Source of the DNA: Paraburkholderia sp. BL23I1N1
GTDB lineage: Bacteria; Pseudomonadota; Gammaproteobacteria; Burkholderiales; Burkholderiaceae
Assembly: GCF_003610295.1 (NCBI RefSeq)
Contig: NZ_RAPV01000001.1
Location: 5,456,001-5,520,000, forward strand
Direction of reading: 5' to 3'
Length of the DNA: 64,000 nt
The translations under genes were made by a program, and so were the position numbers. Under the pieces are notes generated by a model. The model saw only the letters and a program-made list of their open reading frames with translations, searched no databases and was not told the origin of the DNA. Each line of letters starts with the position of its first letter. Position 1 is the first letter of the stretch. This document shows positions 50,101 through 58,081 of this stretch, one piece after another.

Positions 50101-51580
50101 AGGCTGGCTGGGTCGTCGCGGCCACCTCCGGCGTCGCCGCGCCCTTGCTCTCGCCATGCCACGTCCCGCCCAGCGCCTTCAGCAACAACACGCTCGACTC
50201 CAACTGCCGCGCCGCGATCTGATCCGCGGTGCGCTGGTTCGTCAGCGCGATCGTCTGCGCGGTCACCACGTCGAGATAGCTGACCGCTCCCGCGTTGAAG
50301 CGGTTGGTCGTGAGCCGCAACGACAGATCGGCGGCCGTGGTGGCGCGCTGCTGGCTGGCGGCTTCGTCGGCGAGCGAATGCAAGGCGGACAGATTGTCCT
50401 CGACCTGCTGGAAGGCCACCAACACCGATTGACGGTAATCCGCAACCGCGCCGTCGTACTGCGCGGTCGCGCCGTGCAGACTGGCCGTGCGCTTGCCGCC
50501 GTCGAACAGCGTGCCGACCAGTTGTGGGCCGAGCGACCAGAACAAACTCGGTGCGCTTAGCCACGGCGCGAAGAAGGTGCTTTCCAGGCCGGCGCTCGCC
50601 GACAACACCAGATCGGGGAAGAAGGCCGCGTGCGCCTCGCCGATCTGAGCGTTCGCTGAAGCCACGCGCCGTTCGGCGGCGGCGATGTCGGGACGCCGTT
50701 CGAGCAGTTGCGACGGCACGCCAACGGGAATCGCCGGCGGCGTTGCCGCCGAGCCGTTCGGCGGCAGCGTGAAGGTCGAGGCCGGCTCGCCGATCAGCGT
50801 GGCGATCGCATGCTGCATCTGGGCGCGCGTCACGTCGATGTCGGTGTCTTGCGTGCGCGTCGCTTCTAGTTGCGTGGTGGCTTGCGCAACCGCGGAGGCA
50901 TCGATCGCGCCGTCCTTGAGTTGCTGTTGCAGCAGTTTCAAGGCGGCGGCGTAGGCGGTCACGCTGTCGTCGAGCAACTTCTTTTGCGTGTCGAGCGAAC
51001 GCAGGGAGAAATAGTCGACGGCAAGATCGGCGCTCATCGACAGGCGCACGGCTTCGAGATCCGCTTCGCTCGCCTGGGCATCGGACTTCGCGCCGGTCAC
51101 GCTGTCGCGCACCCGGCCGAACAGGTCCGGCTCCCAGCTCGCCGACACGCCGGCTGAATAATCCGGCACGGTCTTACCCGCGAGCGATTTGCCCTCGACG
51201 TTCTGCGAAGTCCGCGAGCGGTCCTGCGCGACGCCGGCGGTGATCGTCGGGAAGAAGCCGGCGCGTTGATAATCCACCATCGAACGCGCTTGCTGGACCT
51301 GTGCAACCGCCTTGCGCACGGTCTGATTCGAGACGTCGACGCGCGCTTCGAGTTGATTCAGCACGGGATCGTTGAAGATCGTCCACCAGGGGCCACGCGG
51401 GGTGGCGTCGGCAGGCGCGGCCTGGGCCCAGCCAGGCGCCGCGCCTGCATATTGCGAGGGGATCTCGGCGGTGGGACGCTGGTACGGCGGCAACGTCGAG
51501 CAGGCGCCCAGCAGCGCACCGATCAGCGTGACCGCCAACGAACGGCGCAGCACCCGGCGTGAAAGAGAGATGGGAGACAT
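50081..51580 (-). CDS. NodT-family RND outer-membrane lipoprotein
   Basis: The 499-residue protein has a lipobox (LIGALLGACSTLPPY; Cys27) and the TolC/NodT features: repeated long helices and short strands, with WWTIFNDPVLNQLEARVDVS near the start and RRPDIAAAERRVASANAQIG in the second half. It forms the trimeric outer-membrane channel of a tripartite efflux pump. It is the last gene of the operon, 27 bases after the adaptor stop. Confidence 0.93.
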   Translation of the reverse strand: MSPISLSRRVLRRSLAVTLIGALLGACSTLPPYQRPTAEIPSQYAGAAPGWAQAAPADATPRGPWWTIFNDPVLNQLEARVDVSNQTVRKAVAQVQQARSMVDYQRAGFFPTITAGVAQDRSRTSQNVEGKSLAGKTVPDYSAGVSASWEPDLFGRVRDSVTGAKSDAQASEADLEAVRLSMSADLAVDYFSLRSLDTQKKLLDDSVTAYAAALKLLQQQLKDGAIDASAVAQATTQLEATRTQDTDIDVTRAQMQHAIATLIGEPASTFTLPPNGSAATPPAIPVGVPSQLLERRPDIAAAERRVASANAQIGEAHAAFFPDLVLSASAGLESTFFAPWLSAPSLFWSLGPQLVGTLFDGGKRTASLHGATAQYDGAVADYRQSVLVAFQQVEDNLSALHSLADEAASQQRATTAADLSLRLTTNRFNAGAVSYLDVVTAQTIALTNQRTADQIAARQLESSVLLLKALGGTWHGESKGAATPEVAATTQPASTPAGT

Positions 51581-51607
51581 TCGGCTCGTCCTTTCGATAA
51601 CTGGCGC

Positions 51608-52840
51608 TCAGCTGTGCGTGGCCGGCGCGATCTGCACGAGCTGGCCGGTGCTCAGCGAATCGCCGGGGTTATCGATCACGCGGTCGGTCGCCGCGAGTCC
51701 CGTGGTGATCTCCACATTCGTGCCGAAGTCACGGCCGATGTGCACCGTCCTGAGCACCGCACGGCCATTGCCGTCAACCAAGGCGACCGTCACGCCATTC
51801 GGGCGGAAGAGCAGTGCGCTCACCGGCAGATCGAGCGCGGGTGTGGTCGACTGCAACTGCAGATGCACCTGCGCGTAAGCGCCCGGCATCAGCTCGCCAT
51901 CCTTGTTATCGACGTCCACCTCGACGCGCAGTGTGCGGCTCGACGGATCGATCGAGCCGGTCGTGCGCGCCACCTTGGCGGCAATGTGCCGCCCCGGATA
52001 TTGCTGGACGGTCAGATACACGCCGGTATCGGGCGTGACGTACGGCGCATCGTTCTGCGGTACGTCGACGAACACGCGCAACTCGCCGGTCTGCTGAATA
52101 TGAAACAGCTCACCCGACATACCGGCGGTGCCGGGCGTGCCGCCCGCCGTCACCAAGGCGCCGACATCGACGTTGCGCGCGGTGATCGTGCCGTCGAACG
52201 GCGCGGTGATCTTCTCGTACGACACCAGTTCGGCCAGATGCGCGACGTTAGCCTGCGCCGACGCCAGCATCGCGCGGCGCGCCTCCATGTCGCTGACTTT
52301 GGTATCGGCGTCCTGCTGCGCGACCGATTGAGTTTTCAGCATCTCCTGCCAGCGCTGCGCGGTGGTCTTCGCGAAGTCGAAGTTGGCCTGCGCGGTGGCT
52401 TCGTCGGCACGGGCCTGGCGCAGTTGGGCGTCCAGATCGGGCGCATCGATCGTGGCGAGCGTTTGGCCGCTTTTCACTTGCGCGCCGATGTCGGTGTTCC
52501 AGTGCGCCAGATAACCGCTCGTGCGTGCATAGATCGACGCTTCGGCGAACGGCGCCACCGCGCCGGGCAGCAGCAATTCGTGGACGGCCGGCGCGGGGCG
52601 CGGCATGACCACGGAAACGTTGAGCACCCTTTGCGCTTGCGTCTGTTGCGTCAGCGCGGCACTTGCGTGCAGACGCGGCACGATGCCGACGATCAGCAAG
52701 GCCGCGGCAAGTCCAGCCAATGCGAACGGCCAGATGGGACGGCGCGGCTTTGGGGTTGGGGTCGTCTCAGCGGTTCGATCTGCCTCGACGGCCGGTTCAG
52801 ACCGATCGCCGAGGTCTGGCGGAAGTGATGGATTGTTCAT
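51608..52840 (-). CDS. RND efflux periplasmic adaptor (membrane fusion protein)
   Basis: A 410-residue adaptor with a membrane anchor (about residues 36-56, WPFALAGLAAALLIVGIVP), a split biotinyl/lipoyl-like domain (GYLAHWNTDIGAQVKSGQTL and YEKITAPFDGTITARNVDVG), an alpha-helical hairpin between, and a beta-barrel domain (VYLTVQQYPGRHIAAKVA). ATG 52840 is chosen; upstream codons are not family-like. It links the permease (52860-56105) and the outer-membrane factor. Confidence 0.93.
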   Translation of the reverse strand: MNNPSLPPDLGDRSEPAVEADRTAETTPTPKPRRPIWPFALAGLAAALLIVGIVPRLHASAALTQQTQAQRVLNVSVVMPRPAPAVHELLLPGAVAPFAEASIYARTSGYLAHWNTDIGAQVKSGQTLATIDAPDLDAQLRQARADEATAQANFDFAKTTAQRWQEMLKTQSVAQQDADTKVSDMEARRAMLASAQANVAHLAELVSYEKITAPFDGTITARNVDVGALVTAGGTPGTAGMSGELFHIQQTGELRVFVDVPQNDAPYVTPDTGVYLTVQQYPGRHIAAKVARTTGSIDPSSRTLRVEVDVDNKDGELMPGAYAQVHLQLQSTTPALDLPVSALLFRPNGVTVALVDGNGRAVLRTVHIGRDFGTNVEITTGLAATDRVIDNPGDSLSTGQLVQIAPATHS

Positions 52841-52859
52841 GGGGAGGTTCTCGTCGGAG

Positions 52860-55800
52860 TCAAAGTGTGCGGGCGGGAACGCGGGATTCCTGTTTCTCGG
52901 CGCGAGCCGCACGGCGTTTGTCGAGCCACGCATGCACCATGCCGTAGACGACCGGAACGAACAGCAAGGTGGACACCGTGCCGATTGCAAGGCCGCCGAT
53001 CACCGCGCGCCCGAGCGGCGCGTTCTGTTCGCCGCCGTCGCCGAGACCGAGCGCCATGGGCAGCATGCCGATCAGCATCGCGAGCGCGGTCATCAGCACC
53101 GGACGGAAGCGGCTGAAGCCCGCCTCGAGCGCGGCCTGCAGCGGCGGCCTGCCGCCGTGATGGAATTCACGCGCGGTGTTGATCATGAGAATGCTGTTGG
53201 CTGTGGCAATGCCGATGCACAGAATGGTGCCGGTCAGTGCGGGCACGCTCAGACTCGTGCCCGTGCTGAACAGCATCCACGCGATGCCCGCGAGCGAGCC
53301 CGGCAAGCCGCTGATGATGATGAGCGGATCGAGCCATGACTGAAAATTGACGACCATCAGCAGATAGACGAGGGCGATCGCGAACACGAGACCGCTGGCG
53401 AGGCCGCTGAACGAGTCGTGCATCGCCTGCACCTGGCCGCGCATCACAATCGACGCGCCCGGCGGCAATTGTGGCCGGATCTGATCGACGAGCCGGGTCA
53501 CGTCGGTTGCCACGCCGCCGAGGTCGCGCCCTTGCGCCGACGCGAAAATATCGAGTACCGGCTGCACGTTGTAGTGCGAGACGACGGCTTGCTGGGTGCC
53601 GCGTGTCAGCGTGCTCAGCGCCCCGAGCAGGTTTTGCGGAGCGGGGCCGTTGCCGTTTCCGGCAGTGGACGCCGCCGTCACGCCCGCACCTGCGCCAGCG
53701 TTCTGCGCGACCGGAATATTGGCCAGCGCCTGCAGCGAGTTGATGTCGTACTGCGGCATCATCGCCATCAGCGGATAGCTGACGCCATTGCTGGGATCGA
53801 GCCAGAAATTCGGCGTGGTCTGCGAACTGCCCGAGAGTGCGATCAGCAGATTCTGCGACACGTCGCGTTGCAGCAGGCCGGCCTGAATCGCTCGCGTACG
53901 GTCGACATTCACGTTGATCGCGGGTTCGTCGCCCGGCTGCTGGATGCGTGCGTCGACGAGGCCGCGCACGCCGCGCAGTTGTTCCAGCAAACGGTTTGCC
54001 ACCACCCGATTGGCGTCGAGCTTGTTGCCGACGATCTGGATATCGATCGGGGCGGGCAGGCCGAAATTGAGAATCTGGCTGACGATGTCGGCGGGCAGGA
54101 AAGCAAACGTGACGCCGGGGAAATCTTTCGACAGCGTGGTGCGCAACGTCGCCACATAGGCGGCGGTGGGCTTGTGCCCGGCGGCGAGCGTGATCATCAC
54201 GTTGGCGTCTTCCGGGCCGATCGGGTCGGATGAATCGTAGGTCAGGTTGATGCCGCTCACCGGCACGCCGATGTTGTCGAGCATCGCCGCGAGTTCCTGC
54301 TTCGGGATCACACTGCGCACGCGGGCTTCGACTTCATCGGTGATGCGCGCGGTGTCCTCGATACGCGTGCCGGTCGGCGCACGCAGATGCAACCGAATCT
54401 CGCCGGTATCGACGGCGGGGAAAAAATCGCGGCCGGCGAATGGCACGAGAGCAAGTGAGCCGATGCACAGCAACAGGAAGATGACGATGAACTGGCGCGG
54501 TTTTGCGATCGCCGAGCCGAGCACGCCGCGATAGCGTTCGCGCAGCATCTCGAAGCGATGCTCGAAGGCGGTCTGGAAGCGGATCAGGCGAGCAATCGGA
54601 CCGTTGCCCGTGACTGGCGCGTTACTGCGCGCGCGCATCAAATACATCGCAAGGGTCGGCACCAGCGTGCGCGAGAAGAAATACGACGCGATCATCGCGA
54701 ACACCACCGCTTCGGCAAGCGGCACGAACAGATAGCGTGCAACGCCGGAGAGCAGAAACATCGGCACGAACACAATGCAGATCGACAGAGTCGAAACGAA
54801 GGTCGGCACGGCAATTTCACCCGAGCCGTTCAGAATCGCGTCGTGCAAAGGCTCGCCGTTTTCCAGATGGTGCGTGATGTTTTCGATCGCGACGGTGGCA
54901 TCGTCGACGAGAATCCCCACCGCGAGCGCGAGCCCGCCGAGCGTCATGATGTTGATGGTCTGCCCGAGTGCGGAAAGCGCGATCAGTGAGGTCAGCACGG
55001 CGAGCGGAATCGATACCGCGATGATCAGCGTGGCGCGCCAGCTGCCGAGAAACAGCAGGATCATCAAGGCGGTCAGGGCCGCCGCGATCACCGCCTCGCG
55101 CGCCACGCCCACAACCGCCGACTTCACGAACACCGATTGATCGGACAGCGCGGTGATATGCAGCGCGCTCGGCAAACCGGCCGCGATATGCGGCAGCATC
55201 GTTTTGACCTGCTGAATGATGGTCAAGGTGGACGTGCTGCCGGATTTTTCGACGGTGAGGAGCGCGGCGCGTTTGCCGTCGCTGCGCACGATGTTGGTTT
55301 GCGGCGCATAGCCGTCGCGCACGTGGGCCACGTCGCGCACATACACCACGCCGCCGGCCACCGTCTTGATCGGCAGGTCGTTCAGCGCGGCCACCGTGTC
55401 GGTGCTGCCGTTCATCTGCACGTTGTATTCCTTCGTGCCGATCTTGGCGGTGCCGCCGGGGAGAATCAGGTTCTGAGCGTTGACGGCGTTGACCACGTCG
55501 AGCGGGGAGAGGCCCTTGGCCTGCAGCGCGCGCGGATCGATATCGACCATGATCTGCCGCACCTTTCCGCCGAACGGCAACGGGATCGACGCGCCTTGCA
55601 CCGTTGCCAGTTGGGTGCGGATCTGGCTGTTGCCGAGGTCGTAGAGCTGCTGTTCGGAGAGCGTGTCGCTGGAGAGTCCGAGTTGCAGGATCGGCACCGT
55701 CGACGCGTTGTACGTGATGATGTTCGGCGGCAGCGTGCCAGGCGGCAGCACGCGCAGGATCGACGCGGAATTGGAGGCCGCCTCGGCAATTGCGCGATTG

Positions 55801-56105
55801 ATGTCCGCGCCCGGGTGAAAAAAGATCTTCACTACCGAGACGCCGTTTAGCGATTGCGACTCGATATGCTCGATATCGTCGACGTCGGAGGTCAGCGCAC
55901 GCTCGTAATTCGAGGTGATGCGGTTGGCCATGTCCTGAGCGGAAAAGCCGTTATACGTCCAGACGATGCTGACCACCGGGATGTTGATGTTCGGGAATAT
56001 ATCGGTGGGCGTGCGCAGTATCGAGAGCGGGCCGACGATGAAGATCAGCACGGCGAGAACCACAAAGGTATATGGGCGGCGCAGCGCGAGCTTGACGATC
56101 CACAT
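52860..56105 (-). CDS. RND efflux permease (AcrB/HAE1 superfamily)
   Basis: The 1081-residue transporter starts MWIVKLALRRPYTFVVLAVL and has twelve helices with two large periplasmic loops. Helix 4 motif GGLALAVGILVDDATVAIEN carries the two Asp of the proton relay. Further motifs include DIFPNINIPVVSIVWTY near the N-terminus and GIATANSILMINTAREFHHG in the C-terminal half. The sequence fits the hydrophobic/amphiphilic efflux branch rather than metal-specific CzcA/CusA, so substrates are probably organic compounds, although the neighbouring regulators are of the metal type. AGGAAA precedes the ATG. First gene of the operon. Confidence 0.94.
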   Translation of the reverse strand: MWIVKLALRRPYTFVVLAVLIFIVGPLSILRTPTDIFPNINIPVVSIVWTYNGFSAQDMANRITSNYERALTSDVDDIEHIESQSLNGVSVVKIFFHPGADINRAIAEAASNSASILRVLPPGTLPPNIITYNASTVPILQLGLSSDTLSEQQLYDLGNSQIRTQLATVQGASIPLPFGGKVRQIMVDIDPRALQAKGLSPLDVVNAVNAQNLILPGGTAKIGTKEYNVQMNGSTDTVAALNDLPIKTVAGGVVYVRDVAHVRDGYAPQTNIVRSDGKRAALLTVEKSGSTSTLTIIQQVKTMLPHIAAGLPSALHITALSDQSVFVKSAVVGVAREAVIAAALTALMILLFLGSWRATLIIAVSIPLAVLTSLIALSALGQTINIMTLGGLALAVGILVDDATVAIENITHHLENGEPLHDAILNGSGEIAVPTFVSTLSICIVFVPMFLLSGVARYLFVPLAEAVVFAMIASYFFSRTLVPTLAMYLMRARSNAPVTGNGPIARLIRFQTAFEHRFEMLRERYRGVLGSAIAKPRQFIVIFLLLCIGSLALVPFAGRDFFPAVDTGEIRLHLRAPTGTRIEDTARITDEVEARVRSVIPKQELAAMLDNIGVPVSGINLTYDSSDPIGPEDANVMITLAAGHKPTAAYVATLRTTLSKDFPGVTFAFLPADIVSQILNFGLPAPIDIQIVGNKLDANRVVANRLLEQLRGVRGLVDARIQQPGDEPAINVNVDRTRAIQAGLLQRDVSQNLLIALSGSSQTTPNFWLDPSNGVSYPLMAMMPQYDINSLQALANIPVAQNAGAGAGVTAASTAGNGNGPAPQNLLGALSTLTRGTQQAVVSHYNVQPVLDIFASAQGRDLGGVATDVTRLVDQIRPQLPPGASIVMRGQVQAMHDSFSGLASGLVFAIALVYLLMVVNFQSWLDPLIIISGLPGSLAGIAWMLFSTGTSLSVPALTGTILCIGIATANSILMINTAREFHHGGRPPLQAALEAGFSRFRPVLMTALAMLIGMLPMALGLGDGGEQNAPLGRAVIGGLAIGTVSTLLFVPVVYGMVHAWLDKRRAARAEKQESRVPARTL

Positions 56106-56231
56106 GACGGTTTCCTGAAAAGAGGCGGGTGGAAGCGCCGGGCTTGTTGCTGCGCCTGGCGGCACGGGGCTTGGCGCTTCTTTGTGAGTCAGGAGTGTGG
56201 GGTTTGGGCGCTTACCGGGCGTGGTCCGGTA

Positions 56232-56309
56232 GATTACGGTTCTGTTATCTGGTGGTTTGGTTTTTGGGTTTTTTTTTGATCCTGGTGCGTAGATAACAAA
56301 ACGGTAATC
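56232..56309. promoter_or_regulatory. Paired regulator boxes in the efflux/DUF4148 divergent promoter
   Basis: Two 19-base arms, 56232-56250 and 56291-56309, are inverted copies of each other (17 of 19 positions agree). Each arm contains its own half-palindrome: ATTAC-GGTTCT-GTTAT (56233-56248) and ATAAC-AAAACG-GTAAT (56293-56308). The spacing and bases agree with the box before the two-component operon (47739-47754), giving the consensus ATWAC-N6-GTWAT. They lie between the efflux operon (minus) and the DUF4148 gene (plus). A TGAAAT at 56332-56337 is a possible -10 for the plus-strand gene. Confidence 0.65.
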
Positions 56310-56397
56310 CGTAAGTCAGTGCTCCGACAGGTGAAATGACAAGAATGAGAAGCGTGGTTCAAGCCACTCATTTCTTGCACATTCTCGGAGAGACATC

Positions 56398-56688
56398 ATG
56401 AAACGTTTTATCGCTTTGACTGTAGCTGTTGCCGCGCTTGGTTTGTCGTTTGGGTCGACTGCTTTTGCTCAGTCTAATTCGTCAGGGTTGACGCGGGCTG
56501 AAGTCGTGGCCCAGTTGCAGCAGGCTCAGGCTGAAGGTCTCGTGCCGGCGCCTAAGGATGACTATCCGCCTAGTGAGGCTGCTATTGCCCGGAATCGGGA
56601 GATTTATGCTATTCAGCATCCGGGGGAAGCGGCGGCTTTGAAGACGGCTGGAGCGGGTGGGGTGGGTGCTGCCGGGGCTTCTAATTGA
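56398..56688 (+). CDS. DUF4148-family secreted protein
   Basis: A 96-residue protein with a signal peptide (MKRFIALTVAVAALGLSFGS, ending AFA-QS) and the DUF4148 body (GLTRAEVVAQLQQAQAEGLV, PPSEAAIARNREIY). The family is small and periplasmic, common in Burkholderiales, with no known function. GGAGAG precedes the ATG. Codon use is unlike its neighbours, with many T-ending codons, a trait seen in small highly expressed envelope proteins. It shares its promoter region with the efflux operon and probably the same regulator. Confidence 0.85.
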   Translation: MKRFIALTVAVAALGLSFGSTAFAQSNSSGLTRAEVVAQLQQAQAEGLVPAPKDDYPPSEAAIARNREIYAIQHPGEAAALKTAGAGGVGAAGASN

Positions 56689-56699
56689 TGCTCGGGTTG

Positions 56700-57125
56700 T
56701 TCGCCTGCGGCGTTGGCCTTTCCTTGTTTTCTTTTTGGTTTATTAGCGTCGCCCCTGTGCGGGGGGCACTCACTTCTCTTTGCCGGCCGCAAAGAGAAGT
56801 AAGCAAGAGAAAGCGGCTCAAACCGCCAGCTCTTAAGCGGGTCCCCCGCGCAGCTGCGGTAGTGGTGCATCTGGAATCTGTGTTCTCGCACATTCGGCGC
56901 GAGTGACAAAGGCGTCATGCTTCCGGCGGCGCTGCGCGCGCCGTAGCGGTGCTTCAGAAAACCACTCGCTGCGTTTGGTCCCGCAAGTACCATTCGGCGC
57001 GGTCGCCCCAGTGGTATCTCTTCCAGTTCCTCGGGCATCACGGGCTTGTTCTTGGGCGTCCATGCTTGCGCTCGTGAGCTGTCCTTGAGTTAGTGGCGCC
57101 TTCTCCTTTTTACGCACAGTCACAT
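56700..57125. repeat. Dispersed-type intergenic repeat with strong hairpins
   Basis: About 425 bases without a real gene. It contains GCCCC-TGTGCG-GGGGC at 56750-56766 and, at 56772-56800, a perfect 12-bp stem ACTTCTCTTTGC / GCAAAGAGAAGT with a CGGCC loop. Short frames here (for example peptides with SAPRTGATLINQKENK) look like those repeatedly annotated as hypothetical in Burkholderiales intergenic regions. I take it for a copy of a widespread non-coding repeat, from recall of similar sequence, not from a search. Confidence 0.5.
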
Positions 57126-57142
57126 TAGCCAGACCGCGTCCC

Positions 57143-57904
57143 TCACATCAAGCCCGCCGTCCAGTCGACGGCCGCATCAAACAGGGTGTTGCCCGCCGGT
57201 GAGAGGTTGCCGAATGTGTCGTTGTTCAGGAAGAACATCACACGCCGCGCCGGGGCCAGGGACTCGTAGTCCATCGTCGCACCCCTCTCATACGCAAAGA
57301 TCGCCGCCTTCTCCGGTTGGCCATACAACGTCGCAATCGTCGTCGCGCCAAGGCCCGGTTTGCCCCAGCTCATCGCCGCCTGTTTGACATAGACGTTCGT
57401 TACGCCCGCCGGCAAGCCGGCTGCTATCGGGTGCGGGGCGTTGACCAGCCACAAGTAACGTTCCTTCTCCGCTTCGCCAAAATCGACGTCGTGACGCTTG
57501 CCCGTCATCGCAAAGTCGTCAAGCAAATCGTTTTCCCACGTCAACAACGGTTTGGTCAAATAACGCCAGCCACCCACCACCTGCTTCGATGAAACCGTCG
57601 AGGAAATCACCACCAGATCCGCATCGCCGACAGCCTCAGGCGGTTGCGCCTGATCCACCATCCGCACGCTATAGCCACGCGCGGTAAGGTGTGCCGCGAT
57701 CTTCTGGTCCACCGCCAGCTCCAGCCCGTTCAGTTGCACAACCATCACGACTTTTTTGCCCGCGCGTGGCCCGATCGATGCGGCACGCGCAGCCGGTGTC
57801 GTGACAGCCAGTAAGGCGCCAAGGCCGGCTGCCGCGGTGAGAAATGTTCGGCGTTTGTTTACGGGCAACAAGCCCTTGTCAGCACAACGGTTCCAAAGCT
57901 TCAT
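57143..57904 (-). CDS. Tat-type secreted protein with GATase1-like fold
   Basis: A 253-residue protein with a twin-arginine signal (NKRRTFLTAAAGLGALLAV, cut after ARA). The mature part alternates strands and helices (KKVVMVVQLNGLELAVDQKI, ADLVVISSTVSS, AAIFAYERGATMD, RVMFFLNNDTF), which resembles the class I amidotransferase/ThuA-like flavodoxin fold. No catalytic Cys-His pair is obvious, so enzyme activity is doubtful. It lies directly downstream of the TonB receptor gene on the same strand and may be an accessory of siderophore uptake. ATG 57904 is used. Confidence 0.7.
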   Translation of the reverse strand: MKLWNRCADKGLLPVNKRRTFLTAAAGLGALLAVTTPAARAASIGPRAGKKVVMVVQLNGLELAVDQKIAAHLTARGYSVRMVDQAQPPEAVGDADLVVISSTVSSKQVVGGWRYLTKPLLTWENDLLDDFAMTGKRHDVDFGEAEKERYLWLVNAPHPIAAGLPAGVTNVYVKQAAMSWGKPGLGATTIATLYGQPEKAAIFAYERGATMDYESLAPARRVMFFLNNDTFGNLSPAGNTLFDAAVDWTAGLM

Positions 57905-57972
57905 AACAGATCCAATCTCATGTTGATCATTTGAACGGGTGTTTCGGACGCGCAGTGACAGCGCAGACGCCC

Positions 57973-58034
57973 AGAACTCGAGCGTCGACAGCAAGGAGAC
58001 CGACGCGCGTCGCCAACCGATACGCAGTACTTGT
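57973..58034 (-). repeat. Decayed duplicate of the TonB-receptor gene 3' end
   Basis: These 62 bases match 58084-58146, the last 63 bases of the receptor gene, with only a few substitutions and one missing base. The copy encodes, on the minus strand, the peptide stretch KYCVSVGDAR, like KYFVSVGDAR at the receptor C-terminus, and then loses frame. It is about 50 bases downstream of the gene. It may be the end of a lost second receptor or a local tandem duplication. Confidence 0.75.
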
Positions 58035-58081
58035 GTGTCGTGCGCGCAGTGTCGGTGTAGCCGCGGCCTGGCCGTGGCTGC

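Noticed and set aside
56750..56800. Hairpins as a CRISPR or rho-independent terminator array
   Set aside because: Only two unlike stems, no regular spacers and no T-tract; better explained by an intergenic repeat.
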